Of a stretch of 16,750 bases of DNA, positions 8,119 to 16,750 are shown in pieces; the stretch's first letter is position 1, and each line of letters starts with the position of its first letter. A model generated the notes under the pieces. That model was not told the origin of the DNA. It was given only the letters and a program-made list of their open reading frames with translations, and did not search any database. Made by a program: the position numbers and the translations under genes. Origin of the DNA: Smittium mucronatum (taxonomy: Eukaryota > Kickxellomycota > Harpellomycetes > Harpellales > Legeriomycetaceae); contig LSSL01002746.1 of assembly GCA_001953115.1 (NCBI GenBank), positions 1 through 16,750 on the forward strand, in the 5' to 3' direction.

Positions 8119-11093
8119 AATTTTACCCTTATTTTTTTTACAAATGATAAGGCTTCATTATATATCTTAAGATAATATTTATATATTAAAATTTAACAAG
8201 TTTTTATAAAATTATGGTATTTTTAAAAGTCTTGGCTCTATTTTAAATTTAACATCGCGTTTAACTAATATATATCTGCATTCATATCGTAAAATAATGA
8301 GATTCGAAAAAATTCAAATATTTTTTCTGAGTTGAAATTTTATAAAAAGTATTCTCAGATAATAATATTTATCTCATTAAAACGGTTTACAATCACATAC
8401 ACTCTAATATAAACATAACTTATATTATTAATATGTAAATTGTCGATTATTAATGAAAATGGTAGGTTTTTTTTCGTTTATTTTGAACTTATTTTTTTTA
8501 AAACTGATTAAAAAAAATCTTAATGATAGTTTTTTAATACAATACTATTAAATTTTAATGAAAAGATCTTGAGATATTTTGGCAGTTTAATTATAATAAA
8601 TCGATGGAGAAATTGAAGTTAAATATAATGAGTATGAATTAAAAAACCAAAAATTAGAATTTAGGTCACATAAGATTCTTTTTATTAATTAGGATATATT
8701 GCTATCTTAATTTGATCTCATAAAAAGAGGTGGATTTTCTTTTTATAACCCATCGATGTAAAAAATTATTATTTCGGAAAAATTAATCATTAATAAAAAG
8801 GGATTGGTTTTTCTAATGCAAAAAATAAGAAATTTTTTTCTATCATGTATTTGATGCTAAAAAATGAATTCAAATAAGAATTTTGGAGATTAATTTGCAA
8901 TACACAATTTATTTTATAATTTTGTATTGATGTATTCAAATTTTGTATTGAAATATATTTTAAACTTCAGATATACGTAAAATAAAAATTATCGTGTGTA
9001 TTTATAAAATAATTAATATTAAAAGATGATGATTGGTTAGAAAAGATAAAACGGATTTTCCGTAGTATATGTTTTTATGGGGTTTAAATTTTGGAAACGA
9101 AAATAATTTATTTCTTTAAAAAAAATAAAGGAATATTTCAAATCAAAATTTATTTTTATTTTTTATATCTTAATATAAAAGAAAAATGAGGTGAAGATAA
9201 ACTATACGCAATCAAATCAAGAAATTTTCATTAGTTCTATTTTGTTCATTAAGATAGTGTGTCTGAATTAATTCGAAAATAATACTCTACTTATTAGATA
9301 ACCATACTTGTTTTTTTACTCATATTTTAAAGCCACCAATCTCTTTCTTATTTTTTTCTTGGCTTAATTAACAAGGGTGAGGAGTTATAAGATTTATTAG
9401 TATGGATATAACAAAATAAATTTACAAAAAAATGCTTGTTCATTATTATGTAATTTTTATTTATTAAAACATTGCTATTCATATTTTTTTTTCCGATTTA
9501 TGGAATCTATTTATATTGATAGCAAGTTAATATAAAAAAAAATTTATTAAATTATTTTTTACAAAATTGGTAACATATAATATCTAGTATGGAAATCGAT
9601 ATAGATAATTATTACTTTTTTTCGGATAAAGATAACAAAAGATTTTATACAAAGTACTGAATATCATTAAAATATACTTATTTTTTTTAAATAAGACGTT
9701 TTAAGGAAATAAATTAAATATTATTTAATATATTTTATTTTAAAATCATATATTTGACTTGAATTTTTTATTTTAATACTACTATTTCGATCTGAATCCT
9801 TACATTAACATTACAAGAAATAGCTATTCCAACCATGAAAAAAAGTGTTGAGCCTTTGGTATTTTTTTTTAGATCTAAAGAGTTATTATTAGTTGGAGAT
9901 TTTGATACTAATTATTTTATTATTTACACATAATTTTTTATCAATTTTTTTTTTAGAAAAATTGAACAGAATAGGATTCTTTTATATATTTTATATTTTT
10001 TTGACTGATATATATAATTTTGAAGTTTGAATATCTATTTTAATAGGTAGCCACTTGATTTTTTTCTAATTTTCAAATATTTCCAAAAAAATCAGCTAAG
10101 ATCCCATTGAGGTTGAAAATTTTTTTTATCTGCAAATCGGCATAGCCATTATTATAAAGTGTATAATATTTTATTAAGTATTTTTTGCGTGAGAATGAAA
10201 GTTCCATGTATCTCATGTTCACAGCTTGAATATTGATTAGAGATTAATACTTAATTTATTGTAAATTAATCATATGTTATAATTTCGTAAATGGAATATT
10301 TTTAAAGCCAATAAAATACAAAAAAAAAGTATATTTTTTCCTTTTAATATCAGTAAATTTATTAAAAATATTCTAGGTACTGATTTTTTCCCATAAAATA
10401 ACTCGAATATAATAAATTTATTCCATTTTTAATGAATAATAATCTATCTTTTTTTTTTTTAACAGGTAAATTAACTTTATGGGAATTTTTGAAAAACTAT
10501 ATATTTAAAATAGGTGAATTTTTTGAACTAAATCGATTAAATTCGGATATTAAACCTTATTATTTATTTATCAAAAAAAAAATCTCAAATGATAAATTCG
10601 AAAATAAAATTCCATATTAAATTGAGTCTTTAAAATTTTCAAATATATTTGAAAAATATTAGAGTTAATATAAAGAGTATATCCCAATAAATTTTAAATT
10701 TTATTGATTTTTAAACAGTTTAAAGGATTTTTATGTATCTATTAATTATCAATTTTGATTAAATTATTACTAAAAAATATTTTTTAATTTTTTAATAAAG
10801 TTATAAATTTATTTTTGTAGTTAAGCAATAGAATTTTCGGGCGGGGTTACTCTATTAATTATAATATTTCTAAAAAAATTTCCACTTTATTTTTTTAAAC
10901 ATATTAATTCCAAGCTAAAAATGATAATATGGAATAGATAAGATAATAAAAATAAAATTTATTGTACTAATTTTTTTCGTATCTGTTTACTTTAACCTTA
11001 TCTGTTTAGCTATTTTTCAGTTTTTTTATATTAAAACTTTCTGATGAATAGGTTTATTGAACTCAAATTTTTTAAAGCTATCGTTTTCTACTA
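8119..11093. other. Long AT-rich stretch, one weak frame
   Basis: Almost 3 kb with no credible gene. A 62-codon ATG frame at 10432-10620 is composed mostly of Lys, Asn, Phe, Ile, Leu and Tyr, as random A/T DNA would give. Its start is followed by a 12-T run and AACAG (10449-10465), which looks like a 3' splice site, so the part after 10466 might be an exon, but nothing identifies it. A lone GGGCGGGG occurs at 10839-10846. Otherwise no ordered structure was seen. Confidence 0.5.
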
Positions 11094-11501
11094 GATATTT
11101 TTATGAATTAAACTAATATTAAAGACTGGGGGCTTATATATATATTTTTTGATTAAACAAAAAAAAAAGTACCATTTTTGCACCGAAATTCCCGAAATGT
11201 TTAAAAAAATCTCTTTTGGTAACTATGTACTTTAATATGGATCGTGAAATGAGTCAAGATATATTATAAGTTGACCTAAAAATAGCTTAATATGATTTTG
11301 CCTAATAATTTTTCATATTAATTTTCTATTTGGTTTTTTAACCGCCATAGCTCCTTCTAAATCTGAGTAAAAGCTTTGAACAAGTTTAAATTTTTTATAG
11401 CTACCAATATTTTTAGGGATATTATATTTCATAAATACATTACTGACTTGTTGAAAGCACTCTAAATTTAAAATTTTATGCTTTTTGATTTTACACAGGT
11501 C
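11094..11501 (-). pseudogene. Possible relic of a non-LTR retrotransposon reverse transcriptase
   Basis: One minus-strand frame covers 134 sense codons with only three internal stops (TGA 11313-11315, TAA 11232-11234, TAG 11223-11225). About a dozen would be expected at this composition. Order of look-alike motifs: ILNLECFQQVSN could be an eroded 'F.D...AFD' catalytic block; KYNIPKNI recalls the 'KYGIP' turn; KLVQSFYSDLEGAMAV recalls 'lI.S.Y......V'; and IRQNHIKLFLGQLIIYLDS can be laid on 'VRQGC.LSP.LFNL..D'. The first catalytic Asp appears as Asn, the region after 11222 does not show a clear ADD box, and several residues seem deleted. There is no endonuclease domain nearby. All matches are by eye. 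If right, this is a long-dead LINE fragment; otherwise it is a chance low-stop frame. Confidence 0.3.
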
Positions 11502-12262
11502 TTAATTTTAACCGTAAAGTTCAATAGAACACATTGAAGTAATTTTTTTCTTATTATTTTTTTTAAAAAAAACGTGATTCCTTAAAATATTAAAAAAATT
11601 ATGTGATTTTTTTATTGAAACAAAAAAATTCATTTACATGGATATTTTTTATAAAGTAAGCAGTTTAAAATCTGAGAGCTAAAAAAATATTATGATTTTT
11701 ATTCTCTAAAAATAATAATTTTAACAACTAAAGAAAATTTCTTCTTTATAAAATATTTTAAAGTTACTGAGTAACAGATTTATCTAATATAAAATTTTTA
11801 AAAAAATAAAATTGTAACCAAAAGATCAAAAATCTTTTGGGACGAAACACAATTTACATACTTTCAAAAATACAAGTAAACTTTGAAAATAAAGTAGTTG
11901 AGATTATTTAAAGAAGTTAAAACGACGAATTATTACTGTGAAAATCTTAAAAGTAACTATTTCCATGGGAAAAAGACTTTTGATAGTAATAACAAATTCC
12001 AAAAGTCATATTAATATTCTACAAAACACTACGGAATTTAAAATAAAAAATAAATTAAAAAAATGTGATTTAATATAGCGAAGATAGTTTAACTCATCAC
12101 AAGATGCAAATAATATGGATTATATAACATTAGACTTATAATAAAAAGAATATACTGTATCAGAGGAAATTATAATCAAAGACATGGAAGAAAAAGAATA
12201 ATCACAGCTCAAATGTTTGATGAAAAACGAAATCAAAATATTAAGTCTAGCATATAAATTGA
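11502..12262. other. Stretch with an A-rich forward strand, no clear gene
   Basis: From about 11830 the forward strand has many A runs and few long T runs, unlike the mixed pattern elsewhere. A forward frame is open for 58 codons (11902-12075) with its first ATG at 11965 (starting MGKRLLIVITNSK), and further broken protein-like pieces follow in the same frame to 12259. The reverse strand is also moderately open there. The asymmetry could mean a decayed forward-strand gene leading into the relic at 12263, but no family is recognisable. Confidence 0.25.
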
Positions 12263-12598
12263 TACTATTTTTTGGGTAATTCGTCTGAACCAGGAATTAT
12301 AAAAGCAATTTTAACCTCAAAAAACATGCTATTTCATCTGGGAATGACATTGAACTTACATTTAGACCCAAGATTAAGATTATTTTAGAGTTGGTATCAT
12401 GTGTTTGTTACAGAAGTTACAAAAATATATCAATCCTTTATACTAGACGAAATAGCAATAATGGATTGCGATTGTGCGGATGGTTATATTTATATATTAG
12501 AAAATTTGTATTATGAGGTAAAGTTCCTAAGATTTGAGCTCGTGATCGATAATTTAGATGCATGATCGGCTTCAAAAATACCAAAGCTATTGATATAA
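12263..12598 (+). pseudogene. Possible relic of a Tc1/mariner-type transposase (catalytic region)
   Basis: The frame is open for 41 codons, then has a TAG (12386-12388), 58 more codons, a TGA (12563-12565) and ten codons to a TAA. G+C is above the flanks. The second part contains ILDEIAIMDCDCADGYIYIL, then ENL, and 14 residues further VIDNLDA. In Tc1/mariner (DDE) transposases the region 'G.MN...Y..ILE.NL' is followed by 'FQQDN...H', whose D is the second catalytic residue. The order and spacing here are close, about four residues shorter. After the TGA, SASKIPKLL resembles the 'H.A.....WL' segment. The DN histidine, the first DE box and the C-terminal 'SPDLNP' are not convincingly present, and no inverted repeats flank it. 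I considered an armadillo-type formin fragment and find it less good. Confidence 0.3.
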
Positions 12599-13628
12599 TA
12601 TCCAGTAGCATCAAAAAAATAGCTTATATTTCCGCGTCTGTAAAAATATAAGGGGTTTTATCTGAAATAGTAATTTTAAAGTATGAAATCATATCTACAA
12701 AGATCTCTGCGAAATAAAAAATTGCGTCACATTGATTTTTTTGAAATTTCGAAAAACTATTTTATTTTTAAATGGAGAAAATACGATTTTTTATTTGATT
12801 TTTTGATAAGTTAGTTTAAATTTTTTTTTGAAAATAATTAAAAATTGGATGAATTATATTCTATCTTTAGCCAATCAACCAGTATTGTACTCAAAAGCTT
12901 TAATAGGACCATCAAAGAAAAAAATTAATAGGCTTAATGAAATATATATGTGTATAAGTGTATTATGTTTTTTATCCAAATAAATTATGAAAAAATCTGA
13001 AATCTTTTATTTCCCCGATTTTGGAAAAATAATATAAAAATTTTCAAAATATATAATATGAATCGGATACGAAAATATTCATAGTTTCAAAAAATATACT
13101 AGAAAAATATGGACTTCAAATAATATCAACTCTAATTAATTCTTATAATTTTATTTTTTAATTACTTTAATCAGTTTTTTTTTTCTCGAAAAACTCCTTT
13201 ATTTTGATAATAATAATATTTAAAAATGGAAAGATACTTATTGCACTTTTAGCTTCTTTTTAAAAACCAAAAAGAATATCCATCTTTATCAGTCCATATT
13301 ATATATAAAAAGATCAAGCTTAATTCAAATAAAATTTCTCGTGCATAAAAGGAAAATCGGTTGACTCAAAAAAAGGAAAAAAAAGTTTATTTTTTTTCAT
13401 TTGATATAATATTTTGTTTATTTTGGATATATAAATATTAAATTATCTATTTTTAAAAAATCCCTAAATGTGAAAAGATTATTTTTAGTCTGTAAATATG
13501 AATTAGGGTACAATAAAATGGTTCAAATTTAAAAAATATGTGTCATTAAATAGATTAAATGATTTAATTAAATGAAAAATCTATAAAATTAAAACAAAAA
13601 TAATGCTAAGACATATAACTAAGAGAAG
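12599..13628. other. AT-rich stretch after the transposase-like relic
   Basis: A 43-codon ATG frame at 12683-12814 lies in the same frame as the preceding relic and could be its remains, but shows no diagnostic residues. The rest to 13628 is A/T-rich with frequent stops and no structure that I can support. Confidence 0.45.
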
Positions 13629-13647
13629 CCAAGGGGAGGGGGGTGGG
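13629..13647 (+). other. G-rich tract, half of a 15-base inverted repeat
   Basis: The forward strand reads CCAA, four Gs, A, six Gs, T and three Gs. Its first 15 bases (13629-13643) are the exact reverse complement of 15861-15875. Three closely spaced G runs could support a two-tier G-quadruplex. Nothing coding surrounds it. Confidence 0.65.
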
Positions 13648-15159
13648 AAGAATATTTACTTTTTTCTAGTTCAATATCTGCAAAGGAGTTTAGCATATCG
13701 AATCTTAATGCGTTTTTTTTCACAGTAGTTAATTTTATAATCAAATAAAATAATAAAATATCTGATATTTACACCTTTTTATACAAAAAACAATAATAAT
13801 TGGAATACGGGACTCATCAATTTTTTTAGATTTTTACTTTAATCCAGAATTATGGTTTATTTTATTCAATTTTAGTGCTAAATTACACCCTTTTTAACAT
13901 CTAAAAGCGCTAAATATTTAAAAATATTAAGCTTTTAGATGAATCAATACGATTTAGATTAAATTAGGATATGCCTAAAAACGTTAAGATATTTTGAAAA
14001 TTAAATATTAAAATAACCTCATTTGAAAATACAATAAAAAAAGCCAGCAAAATTTAAAAATATTATTTCTTCAACAAAATTAAGGCTAATATTGACCATT
14101 AGTGACTGTAAAATCAAGCCATTAATCAGATATATAATTTCCTGTTTTTATTTCAGAGGAAAATAATTATTTTTGCCGGATATTAATATTAAAACTTTTA
14201 TTTTAAAGGGTATACATTATATAATAGTTTAGCTAATAAAAATCAAAAAAATTTAACCTATTTATACGTAATCAAGTATTTTGATAAAAAATGATAAAGT
14301 GATACAAAATTAATAAAAATATTCATTAAATTAATGCAAATTTGTGCAATTGACTACAATTATAATCTTTATATAATTGTAAAATTCTAGCTTCATTTTT
14401 TCATGGTTTTAAATGAGAATAAATCGGTTTCTGATATAAATAAAAAATTAAGTCACTTTATGAGACTCAGTAAAAATATTAATAGAATATTTTTCAACAA
14501 TGAATCGTGAAATACTGTTTTTTGTACTTAATTAGCAAGTTTTGTCTTGAAATTTATAACTATTTGCTAATATTGTAGTTGAGTATTATTTTTGTATTTA
14601 TATTTATATTGTTATTAATATTAATATATTTTGTATCAAAATAAATTTGGCTATATAAAATGACATTTTTAACTTAAAATATAAAACTGAGTGGTTTTTG
14701 TGCAATAATTCTGAATTTTATGGAGATATTAAAGTATAAAATAATCAAATATTGGAAAATTTACCTAATTATTTACAACTAAAAATCGAAATTTGTATTT
14801 AAAATTTAAATCTGCATCACTTGCGAAAATGTATTATTAATTTCAGCGAGTAAAAAATCTTTTCTTTCAAATAATTGGGGTAAAATGGTGGAAAATATTT
14901 AGTTTGTAAATATTACTGAAAATCCCTTTTTAATTATAATAATTTTCTCAACTTTAACTAGCACTGATTCATTCTGAAAAATCCATTTGATCAAATTTAC
15001 ATTGATGATGTATATTAAAACTACCATTATTTATTTTTGTAGGAAAAAACATCATGATAACAAGATTTCAGGAAATTTCACCTAACTAAACTATGTATAT
15101 TATTCATATATTCGATATTTTACCCAATTTTTACTCCTATCGGCATTATAGGTTAAATA
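13648..15159. other. AT-rich gene-free stretch
   Basis: About 1.5 kb with no frame longer than would be expected by chance and no ordered repeats apart from short AT palindromes. I see nothing specific in it. Confidence 0.55.
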
Positions 15160-15300
15160 ATGAGCGGTCTACCACAAAACCTAGCTTTAACGAAAATATT
15201 AAATAAGAGAAACTTAATATTTCAAATGATCCAAAAATTGGGTCAGTTTGAAATAGATCAATTGATCCTTATACTGATAACCAATGAAAATATTAATTAA
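15160..15300 (+). CDS. Small open frame of 46 codons, unrecognised
   Basis: An ATG at 15160 opens a frame to TAA at 15298-15300, giving 46 residues that start MSGLPQNLALTKILNKRN and end in a hydrophobic and acidic segment (EIDQLILILITNENIN). Its residue mix is more balanced than typical A/T-driven chance frames, with Pro, Gln, Gly and Asp, and its G+C is above the flanks. An in-frame TAA lies six bases upstream of the ATG, and A is at -3. No Shine-Dalgarno site, partner gene or known motif is visible. It contains the 12-base palindrome at 15256. It could be a micro-protein, a surviving exon or relic of a transposon, or chance; length alone does not exclude chance. Confidence 0.22.
   Translation: MSGLPQNLALTKILNKRNLIFQMIQKLGQFEIDQLILILITNENIN
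15256..15267. repeat. 12-base perfect palindrome GATCAATTGATC
   Basis: The sequence equals its own reverse complement and contains two GATC sites flanking AATT. It lies within the 46-codon frame at 15160-15300. A binding site for a dimeric protein is possible, but a single occurrence gives no support for that. Confidence 0.4.
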
Positions 15301-15853
15301 TTTTTTTCATTTTCATTATTATGAATATTTGAATAGTCATAAATTTTTTCTGGTTTATAATTGGTGTGGCTAAACTTATTATGACTCATATTATCAACTG
15401 AAATAATTAAATCACCCATTTATTTATATATTATTTTCATAAAACACATTTTCATTCACTATATTTTTGTCATTTTTCTAATAATTTAACTTTTAGTTAA
15501 AATTAATACTTATTATTTAGCAACCATACTCCTTTTAACTAAATTTAATTATCTCATTTTTTTTTCAAAATATTATATTGAGTAAATATAAAGAAAAAAA
15601 TAGCTCAGATTTATATTATATATATCTTGGAATTCTATACTCTTTATAATAATATCAATTCCCATAAATTATTGATTGTAGCTTTTATTAAATAAATGTT
15701 TTAAGATAAAATTAATGTGGATATTAATAAAAAGCTATAAAATCATGAAATAATATATAAAGAATTAAGATTTTAATAAATTTTTTCCTCTTTAAAATTA
15801 AACCATTTGTAATTTAATTTGAATTTAATTTGCTAAGAGCGAGTTTTTACTAA

Positions 15854-15875
15854 CCCCCTTCCCCCCTCCCCTTGG
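15854..15875 (-). other. C-rich tract, other half of the 15-base inverted repeat
   Basis: The forward strand has runs of five, six and four Cs separated by TT and T, then TTGG. The block 15861-15875 is the exact reverse complement of 13629-13643. On the minus strand three G runs (four, six, five) lie close together, a plausible two-tier quadruplex. Flanking bases outside the 15-mer do not match those of the partner. Confidence 0.65.
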
Positions 15876-16560
15876 ATTTACAGTAAAAAATAATTTATTT
15901 TTTAAATAAGTTGAACCTATTTCAAAAAATTATAACCTTATTAACACTTCACAAAAAAAAATTCACAATATTAATCTTTACTTATAGCATTTCATCTTAA
16001 ATTTTTCTATCAATTTTTATAAAAAAATTGATATAATTAGCTATAATGTTCCTAAAAAAGTGAGTAAATTTTTTTGAAATATTTTATGTAACTTAAACAA
16101 TATTTCATTAAGAATATTTAAATTCAAATCGCAAATATTATGTTTTAAATATACTTCAGAATATAAATTAATGATTAATTTCAAGATTTTGAATTATTTT
16201 ATATTATTGTGATTCTAAATATGAATATTTTCTTAAAAAAACACTTGTCCAAATGTTGATAAAATCTTAGAATTAAATTTTTTTGATATAAAATATAAAT
16301 TTGTTTTGGTTGAAGAATAGTTATTATATTATAGTCACAAAATTATTACGTCATAAATCTTAAATCTGAAATATATCATTAAAATAAATCACTAATCACT
16401 AAAATTTATTTTTAAACACTAAAATCTTATATTCGTATCTAAAAAAAGAAAAGAATTTATATCACGTAATTTTATTTTAAGATAGCTTCATCAAAAAATA
16501 TACTAAAAAGGTATGAAAAAAAAGAAAAGGACGTACATAAAATACTATTATCATAACTAA
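15876..16560. other. AT-rich gene-free stretch
   Basis: Nearly 700 bases of A/T-rich sequence with stops in all frames. A minus-strand frame of 83 codons overlaps its right end (16472-16723), but it lies mostly across the repeat copy and ends in a Phe/Ser-rich low-complexity tail, so I do not treat it as a gene. Confidence 0.5.
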
Positions 16561-16749
16561 AATAAGCTCCTCTGTCGGAAAACTGCTGCATATTTACGAG
16601 AAAAGATTGCAATCTACCAACAGAAAAAACCCCCCTGGAATTTTTTAAAGTGCTTTTATGACTGATTTTACTTAATTCAAGAATTAAGCTCTTTTTAAAT
16701 GAAAAATAGTTCATTGAAGCCATTGAGCTCCTATTCAGAGTCTAATTCT
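16561..16749 (+). pseudogene. Possible fragment of a non-LTR retrotransposon protein (right copy)
   Basis: A forward frame runs 34 codons from 16561 to a TGA at 16663-16665, continues to a TAA at 16696-16698, then stays open to the window edge. The first part begins NKLLCRKTAAYLREKI and reaches KKPPW; about 15 residues later comes ELSS. In several invertebrate LINE-type polyproteins the segment ahead of the reverse transcriptase has the order 'N.LIY..A......' then 'PPW..RLE.KI....RE.S.L', with a similar distance between PPW and the E-S pair. I recognise this from memory only. The part after 16662 is homologous to bases 1-90, where the same frame also carries a stop, at a different codon. This argues for two independently broken copies of one repeat. 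It runs off the window. Confidence 0.35.
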
Positions 16750-16750
16750 A
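16662..16750 (+). repeat. Right copy of the dispersed direct repeat (partner at 1-90)
   Basis: Matches bases 1-90 in the same orientation, 61 of 70 over 16681-16750, and continues past the window edge. Most differences have A or T here where the left copy has G or C (transitions and transversions), so this copy looks more eroded. The unmatched sequence 16561-16661 is also richer in G+C than the flank and would correspond to repeat sequence lying left of position 1. Confidence 0.85.

Noticed and set aside
10432..10620. 62-codon forward frame; a KLTLWEFL string recalls the start of an ETS domain
   Set aside because: The rest does not follow the ETS pattern and the composition is what random A/T DNA gives. 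A splice-acceptor-like T12-AACAG lies inside it but no partner exon was identified.
12263..12562. Formin GBD/FH3-like (armadillo) fragment
   Set aside because: Some residues fit a 'GY..ILE.L' helix, but the DN spacing and context favour a transposase-like relic.
481..16560. CRISPR array, bacterial operon or phage-type module
   Set aside because: No regularly spaced repeats, no clustered genes, no Shine-Dalgarno sites.
16472..16723. 83-codon minus-strand frame
   Set aside because: It lies across the dispersed repeat and ends in a Phe/Ser-rich low-complexity tail; the opposite strand offers the better retroelement-like reading. A frame of this length is expected about once by chance in this window.
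1..16750. Circular plasmid, organelle genome or excised viral segment with terminal direct repeats
   Set aside because: The end repeats are only about 87% identical in their best block and run off both edges. No replication, organelle or viral genes, rRNAs or tRNAs are present.

Overview
The window is about 16.7 kb of very AT-rich DNA (roughly 20% G+C over most of its length). It has only one convincingly intact reading frame. It shows no Shine-Dalgarno sites, no operon-like gene packing, and no tRNA, rRNA or CRISPR array that I can see. Long A and T runs, multi-kilobase gene-free stretches and small decayed fragments that resemble animal-type transposons suggest a gene-poor nuclear region of an AT-rich eukaryote, perhaps an invertebrate. 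Everything taxonomic here is inference, since no conserved host gene is present.

Layout. Positions 1-470 form a distinct island of about 45% G+C. It starts with one copy of a dispersed repeat, followed by nested 15-bp and 43-bp tandem duplications, a perfect 10-bp-stem hairpin (394-417) and a second inverted repeat. Near 470 the composition drops within a few tens of bases to about 20% G+C. From there to the right edge the sequence is mostly stop-dense A/T DNA. The exceptions are: a 89-codon gene for a two-helix membrane protein (2479-2748); weak, broken coding-like patches near 3.85-4.06, 4.65-4.89, 5.50-5.70, 11.09-11.50 (minus strand), 11.90-12.60 and 15.16-15.30 kb; and three G/C tracts (8101-8118, 13629-13647, 15854-15875), two of which carry the same 15-mer in opposite orientation. 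The right end (16561-16750) returns to a second, AT-decayed copy of the repeat seen at position 1, in the same orientation.

Interpretation. The simplest reading is a transposon graveyard. The two ends look like fragments of a non-LTR retrotransposon protein, 11094-11501 (minus) resembles a broken reverse transcriptase core, and 12263-12598 and 4649-4888 resemble broken Tc1/mariner-type transposases. All of these were judged by eye and are weak. The differences between the two end copies run mainly from G/C to A/T and include transversions, so a general AT mutation bias has probably eroded the region.

I did not find a clear new molecular system. The items most worth checking are the small membrane protein, which keeps a clearly higher G+C than its surroundings; the paired G-rich 15-mers; the hairpin plus CTAA arrangement at 394-429; and the repeat that bounds the window on both sides.
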